A DNA stretch of 64,000 bases. It comes from Pseudomonas sp. MIACH (lineage in GTDB: Bacteria > Pseudomonadota > Gammaproteobacteria > Pseudomonadales > Pseudomonadaceae). Below are positions 60,888 through 64,000 of this stretch, piece by piece. The notes beneath the pieces were generated by a model. That model saw nothing but the letters and a program-made list of their open reading frames with translations, was not told the DNA's origin and searched no databases. The first letter of the stretch is position 1. The number at the start of each line of letters is the position of its first letter. The stretch spans positions 62,001 through 126,000 of the forward strand of contig NZ_LHVO01000058.1 in NCBI RefSeq assembly GCF_001269925.1. Direction: 5' to 3'. The translations under genes were made by a program, and so were the position numbers.

Positions 60888-62173
60888 GAAGCCTCCAACG
60901 GCATGTTCAACGCCAACGCCCAGCCGGCGCCGGGCTGGCTGATGATCTTCAATTCGCCGCCCAGGCAGCGGGCGCGTTCGGCCATCGAATGCAGGCCCAC
61001 ACCCGGCCGCTGGGGCGTTTGTGCACCGCGACCGTTATCGCGCACCCACAGGCGCAGGCGCGAACCGCGATGTTGCAGGCGCACGTGCACCTGGCTGGCG
61101 TCGGCATGCCGCAGGATGTTGGTCAGGGCTTCCTGGAGCAGGCGGTACAGATGGGTCTTGCTGGCGCCGGGCAACAGCGGCAGGTTCGTACTGACTTGCA
61201 GGTGGCAGGGAATGCCGTGGCTGGCCTGCCACTGCGTGACCAGCATCGAAAACGCCTCGGCCATCGGCAGGTGTTGCAGGGCCACCGGATAGAGATCGTG
61301 GACCAGCGCCCTGAAGCCTTGCTGCAAGTGCTCGCAGTGATCCTCCAATTGCGCCACCGTGGACGCCAGCAGATGCGGCTGATCGGTGACCAGCCGTAAC
61401 AGGCAGGCCTGGGCGCGAATGCCGGCCAGGTATTGGCCGAGGTCATCGTGCAGGGTCTGGGCCAGGTGGGTGCGCTCCTGCTCCTGCACCGCCAGCAGGC
61501 TCTGGGTGAGTAGAGTGTTATCGGTGCGCGCCTGCTCCAGGGCGTCGGTCATGCGGTTGAAGTGCAGCGCCAACTGGCGTGCTTCCGGCGCGCCTTGACT
61601 GCGCAGGCGCACGTTGAGCTGGCCCGCGCACACCTGTTGCAGCGCGCGCAGCAATTCATCCAGCACGCCCATGCCACGGCGCACCGCCCAACGGATGGTC
61701 AACAGGCTCAGCGCCAAAGCCAGGGCGCACAGGCCCAGCAGTTGTTGCAGGGAGTCCCAGACCTCGTCGATTTCATCCCGTGGGTCAACGGCGATGGACA
61801 CGCGCCGACCGTCCGGCAAGTCCAGCACCTGGGCACTGCGGCGCGCCTCGGCAAACAGCAGGCGCCCGAGCCAGGCGTCCAGCCCGTCCGGGGCCGGCGC
61901 TTGCGCGGTGTCGCCGCTCGCCAGCCAGTGCACACGTACATGGCGCAAACTCGCGGTGAGGTGGGGTTGCAGGCTGGCCGGGTCGCGCTCGGCGGTTTCG
62001 CTCAGGTAGTGCACCACCGCTTCGGCCGATTGCAGCTCGCGCTCCACATCGGCCAGGGCCTGGTGCAGCAACAGCGCGGTGCAGGCGCAGGTCACCAGGG
62101 CAAAGAAGCCGCACACCCACAGGTTGATGCGCCACAGGGCCGACAGGCCGGGCCGGGTGGTGAAGACGCGCAT
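60884..62173 (-). CDS. pedS2: Sensor histidine kinase (NarL-partner type, HisKA_3)
   Basis: 429 residues. TM1 at about 18-38, periplasmic sensor region to about 140, TM2 at about 143-163, then HAMP-like linker, H-box EQERTHLAQTLHDDLGQYLAG with His242, and HATPase motifs (LLQEALTNILRHA, RDNGRGAQ, GVGLHSM). The periplasmic region is short and has acidic residues (DPRDEIDE) that could bind a metal. Equivalent to PedS2, reported for lanthanum sensing. Coupled to the regulator gene. Confidence 0.9.
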   Translation of the reverse strand: MRVFTTRPGLSALWRINLWVCGFFALVTCACTALLLHQALADVERELQSAEAVVHYLSETAERDPASLQPHLTASLRHVRVHWLASGDTAQAPAPDGLDAWLGRLLFAEARRSAQVLDLPDGRRVSIAVDPRDEIDEVWDSLQQLLGLCALALALSLLTIRWAVRRGMGVLDELLRALQQVCAGQLNVRLRSQGAPEARQLALHFNRMTDALEQARTDNTLLTQSLLAVQEQERTHLAQTLHDDLGQYLAGIRAQACLLRLVTDQPHLLASTVAQLEDHCEHLQQGFRALVHDLYPVALQHLPMAEAFSMLVTQWQASHGIPCHLQVSTNLPLLPGASKTHLYRLLQEALTNILRHADASQVHVRLQHRGSRLRLWVRDNGRGAQTPQRPGVGLHSMAERARCLGGELKIISQPGAGWALALNMPLEAS

Positions 62174-62235
62174 GCTCGTGTCACTCCTGTGAATAAGACC
62201 GGTAGGGATCCATGCTAAGACCGCACCCGCTGCGC

Positions 62236-62259
62236 GGGGCTACTACCTTGGTACTGCCC
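62236..62259. promoter_or_regulatory. PQQ-regulon shared motif, binding-protein/pedS2 copy
   Basis: CTACTACCTTGGTACTG within this span is near-palindromic (TACTACC-TT-GGTACTG). Its minus-strand reading AAGGTAGTAGCCCC resembles the pedE/pedF copy. It lies 63-86 bp from pedS2 and 74-97 bp from the binding-protein gene. Confidence 0.4.
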
Positions 62260-62332
62260 CAGCGCTACTTTCTGCATATTTGCAGCGACGTTCAGGGTTC
62301 CTATGCTGGCGCTACCTGTCATGGAGTGCCTT

Positions 62333-63505
62333 ATGCGCCAGCTCGCCCCCTACGCCGTGATCTGCCTGCTGGCAATCGCCTGGGCCGCCACCGGCCAGGC
62401 CGCTGAAGCGCCCTTGCAGGTGCAGATCGGCTACCTGGGCTATCGGCCCGATCCAGGCCCGCTGCTGTCGAATGTGATTGCCGAGCCCGCCGATGCCGGG
62501 CAGCGCGGCGCTGAACTGGCGATCATCGACAGCAACAGCACCGGCGCCTTTCTCAACCAGCGCTACAGCCTGACCAGCGCCACGGTTGACACCCCAGACA
62601 CCCTGCTCGCCGCCGCCCAGGCCCAGCATGCCCAGGGCCTGCGCCTGTTCGTGGTGAACGCGCCCGCCGCCAGCCTGCGCCAACTCAGCGCGGCGTTGCC
62701 CGACAGCCTGCTATTCAATGCCGGCAGCCCGGATGACAGCCTGCGCAGCACCGACTGCCTGGGCAACGTGCTGCATACGCTGCCCAGCCGCGCGATGCTC
62801 GCCGATGCGCTGGCGCAGTTCCTGGTCGTGCGCAAATGGCACAAAGCGCTGTTGATCGTCGGCCCCACCGAGGATGACCAGGCCTACGCCGCCGCCCTGC
62901 GTCGCGCCGCCAAACGCTTCGGCGTGCAGCTGGTGGCGGAAAAGGCCTGGCGTTTCGATAACGACCAACGCCGCAGCGCCCAGGCAGATATGCCGCTGTT
63001 CACCCAGACCGCCGAATACGACGTGGTGCTGGTGGCCGACGAGCGCGGCGACTTCGGCGAGTACGTGCCCTACCAGACCTGGTACCCGCGCCCCGTCGCC
63101 GGCACCCAGGGCCTGACGCCCACCGGCTGGCACAAAACCGTCGAGACCTACGGCGCCGCCCAATTGCAGAAACGCTTCGAGGCACTGGCCGGGCGCTGGA
63201 TGAACGACCGCGACTTCGCCGCCTGGATGGCCGTGCGCAGCGTCGCCAGTGCAGTGAGCAAGTTGCGCCAGGTCGAGCCCATGGCGATCCGCCAACTGGA
63301 AATCAGCGAGCAACTGCCCCTGGATGGTTTCAAGGGCCGCAAGCTCAGCTACCGCCCCTGGAACGGCCAACTGCGCCAACCGATTCCCATCGTGCAGCCC
63401 CGCGCGCTGGTCAGCACCTCGCCCCAGGATGGTTTCCTGCACCCCACCAACGAAATGGACAGCCTGGGCTATGACAAACCCGAGGTGACCTGCCGCTTCC
63501 CTTGA
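62333..63505 (+). CDS. ABC-type substrate-binding protein of the PQQ-alcohol cluster
   Basis: 390 residues from ATG 62333 (GGAG seven bases upstream). Signal peptide to about residue 23. Periplasmic type-I binding fold (branched-chain amino-acid binding protein-like): VQIGYLGYRPDPGPLLS at the start, LFVVNAPAASLRQLS and LFNAGSPDDSLRS in the middle. It is followed by a beta-propeller gene; an ABC exporter usually follows in related clusters, outside this window. Ligand unknown. Confidence 0.85.
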   Translation: MRQLAPYAVICLLAIAWAATGQAAEAPLQVQIGYLGYRPDPGPLLSNVIAEPADAGQRGAELAIIDSNSTGAFLNQRYSLTSATVDTPDTLLAAAQAQHAQGLRLFVVNAPAASLRQLSAALPDSLLFNAGSPDDSLRSTDCLGNVLHTLPSRAMLADALAQFLVVRKWHKALLIVGPTEDDQAYAAALRRAAKRFGVQLVAEKAWRFDNDQRRSAQADMPLFTQTAEYDVVLVADERGDFGEYVPYQTWYPRPVAGTQGLTPTGWHKTVETYGAAQLQKRFEALAGRWMNDRDFAAWMAVRSVASAVSKLRQVEPMAIRQLEISEQLPLDGFKGRKLSYRPWNGQLRQPIPIVQPRALVSTSPQDGFLHPTNEMDSLGYDKPEVTCRFP

Positions 63506-63535
63506 TCACCTACCCACAATAATAAGGAATCCGCC

Positions 63536-64000
63536 ATGCGCCGCACCCTGCTCTCATGCGCCCTGCTGCTTGCCGCCGGGCACGCCGTGGCCAGTACCGC
63601 CTGGGTCTCCAACGAGAAAGACAACAGCCTGAGCCTGATCGACATGCAGACCCTGCAAGTCACCGACACCCTCAAGATCGGCCAGCGTCCGCGAGGCTTG
63701 CTGCTGTCCCATGACAACAAGCTGCTGTACATCTGCGCCAGCGACTCGGACCGCGTGCAGGTGATGGACGTGGCCACGCGCAAGATCATCAAGGAACTGC
63801 CCTCCGGCAAAGACCCCGAGCAGTTCGCCCTGCACCCCAATAACCGCTGGCTGTACGTGTCCAACGAAGACGACGCGCTGGTCACCGTGATCGATACCGA
63901 AACCTCCAAGGTGCTCAGCCAGATCAACGTCGGCGTCGAGCCCGAAGGCATGGCTGTGAGCCCGGATGGCAAGTGGGCGGTGAACACCAGCGAAACCACC
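63536..64000 (+). CDS. YVTN-type beta-propeller protein, PQQ-associated (partial)
   Basis: The first 155 residues are present; the gene runs off the window. Signal peptide 1-19 (ends AVA), then repeating propeller blades with the YVTN-like pattern (WVSNEKDNSLSLIDMQTLQV, LYICASDSDRVQVMDV, LYVSNEDDALVTVIDTET). AAGGAA lies seven bases before the ATG, 30 bp after the binding-protein stop. Related proteins sit in PQQ-alcohol clusters; function unknown. Confidence 0.87.
   Translation, partial: MRRTLLSCALLLAAGHAVASTAWVSNEKDNSLSLIDMQTLQVTDTLKIGQRPRGLLLSHDNKLLYICASDSDRVQVMDVATRKIIKELPSGKDPEQFALHPNNRWLYVSNEDDALVTVIDTETSKVLSQINVGVEPEGMAVSPDGKWAVNTSETT

Overview
The window reads as chromosome of a Pseudomonas of the fluorescens group. 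Coding sequence is GC-rich. The tig-clpP-clpX-lon-hupB-ppiD block sits next to a tRNA-His/Leu/His/Arg-folD block, as in that genus. Fluorescens-type REP sequences are scattered between genes together with a RAYT transposase, and there is a large PQQ alcohol-oxidation cluster of the ped/exa type. I see no prophage, CRISPR array, classical insertion sequence or integrase. Family and species statements come from recognition of the translated proteins, not from a search.

Layout. 1-2.9 kb: start of a lipoprotein gene, a LysR regulator divergent from an MFS exporter, and a GNAT acetyltransferase. 3-11.6 kb: ppiD, hupB, lon, clpX, clpP and tig, all on the minus strand, with a tRNA-Asp-like remnant between hupB and ppiD. 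11.7-12.6 kb: four tRNA genes and their promoter. 12.7-16.2 kb: folD, pbpG, a C39-like lipoprotein that lacks the catalytic cysteine, a small membrane protein and a lipoprotein. 16.4-22.2 kb: an RND efflux operon with the permease first. 22.2-23.0 kb: RAYT gene framed by REPs. 23.0-31.2 kb: reductive pyrimidine catabolism (dihydropyrimidine dehydrogenase pydX-pydA, dihydropyrimidinase, ureidopropionase-type amidase, NCS1 permease, RutR-like regulator). 31.4-32.6 kb: copCD. 32.7-39.7 kb: uronate uptake and oxidation (OprD porin, uronate dehydrogenase, SMP-30 lactonase, TRAP transporter, aldose epimerase). 39.8-46.1 kb: a TetR gene followed by an EmrAB-type pump and divergent from an SDR/QOR/SDR operon; a nearly perfect 52-bp palindrome fills the divergent promoter. 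46.2-47.7 kb: a DASS anion transporter.

47.8-64 kb is a PQQ regulon: soluble hybrid kinase, iron alcohol dehydrogenase, a stand-alone pqqA, aldehyde dehydrogenase, a lanthanide-type quinoprotein dehydrogenase (PedH-like, Asp-Tyr-Asp), a zinc metallohydrolase, a SoxYZ-like carrier, a MxaJ-like binding protein, cytochrome c, a calcium-type quinoprotein dehydrogenase (PedE-like, Asp-Phe-Ser), an exported pentapeptide-repeat protein, a NarL-type two-component pair, an ABC binding protein and the start of a beta-propeller protein. Together these would oxidise alcohols to aldehydes in the periplasm with electrons passing to cytochrome c, and then aldehydes to acids in the cytoplasm. The most interesting non-coding signals are a short motif shared by four intergenic regions of this regulon, GGGAA-type dyads in front of the two dehydrogenases, and the 52-bp TetR palindrome.
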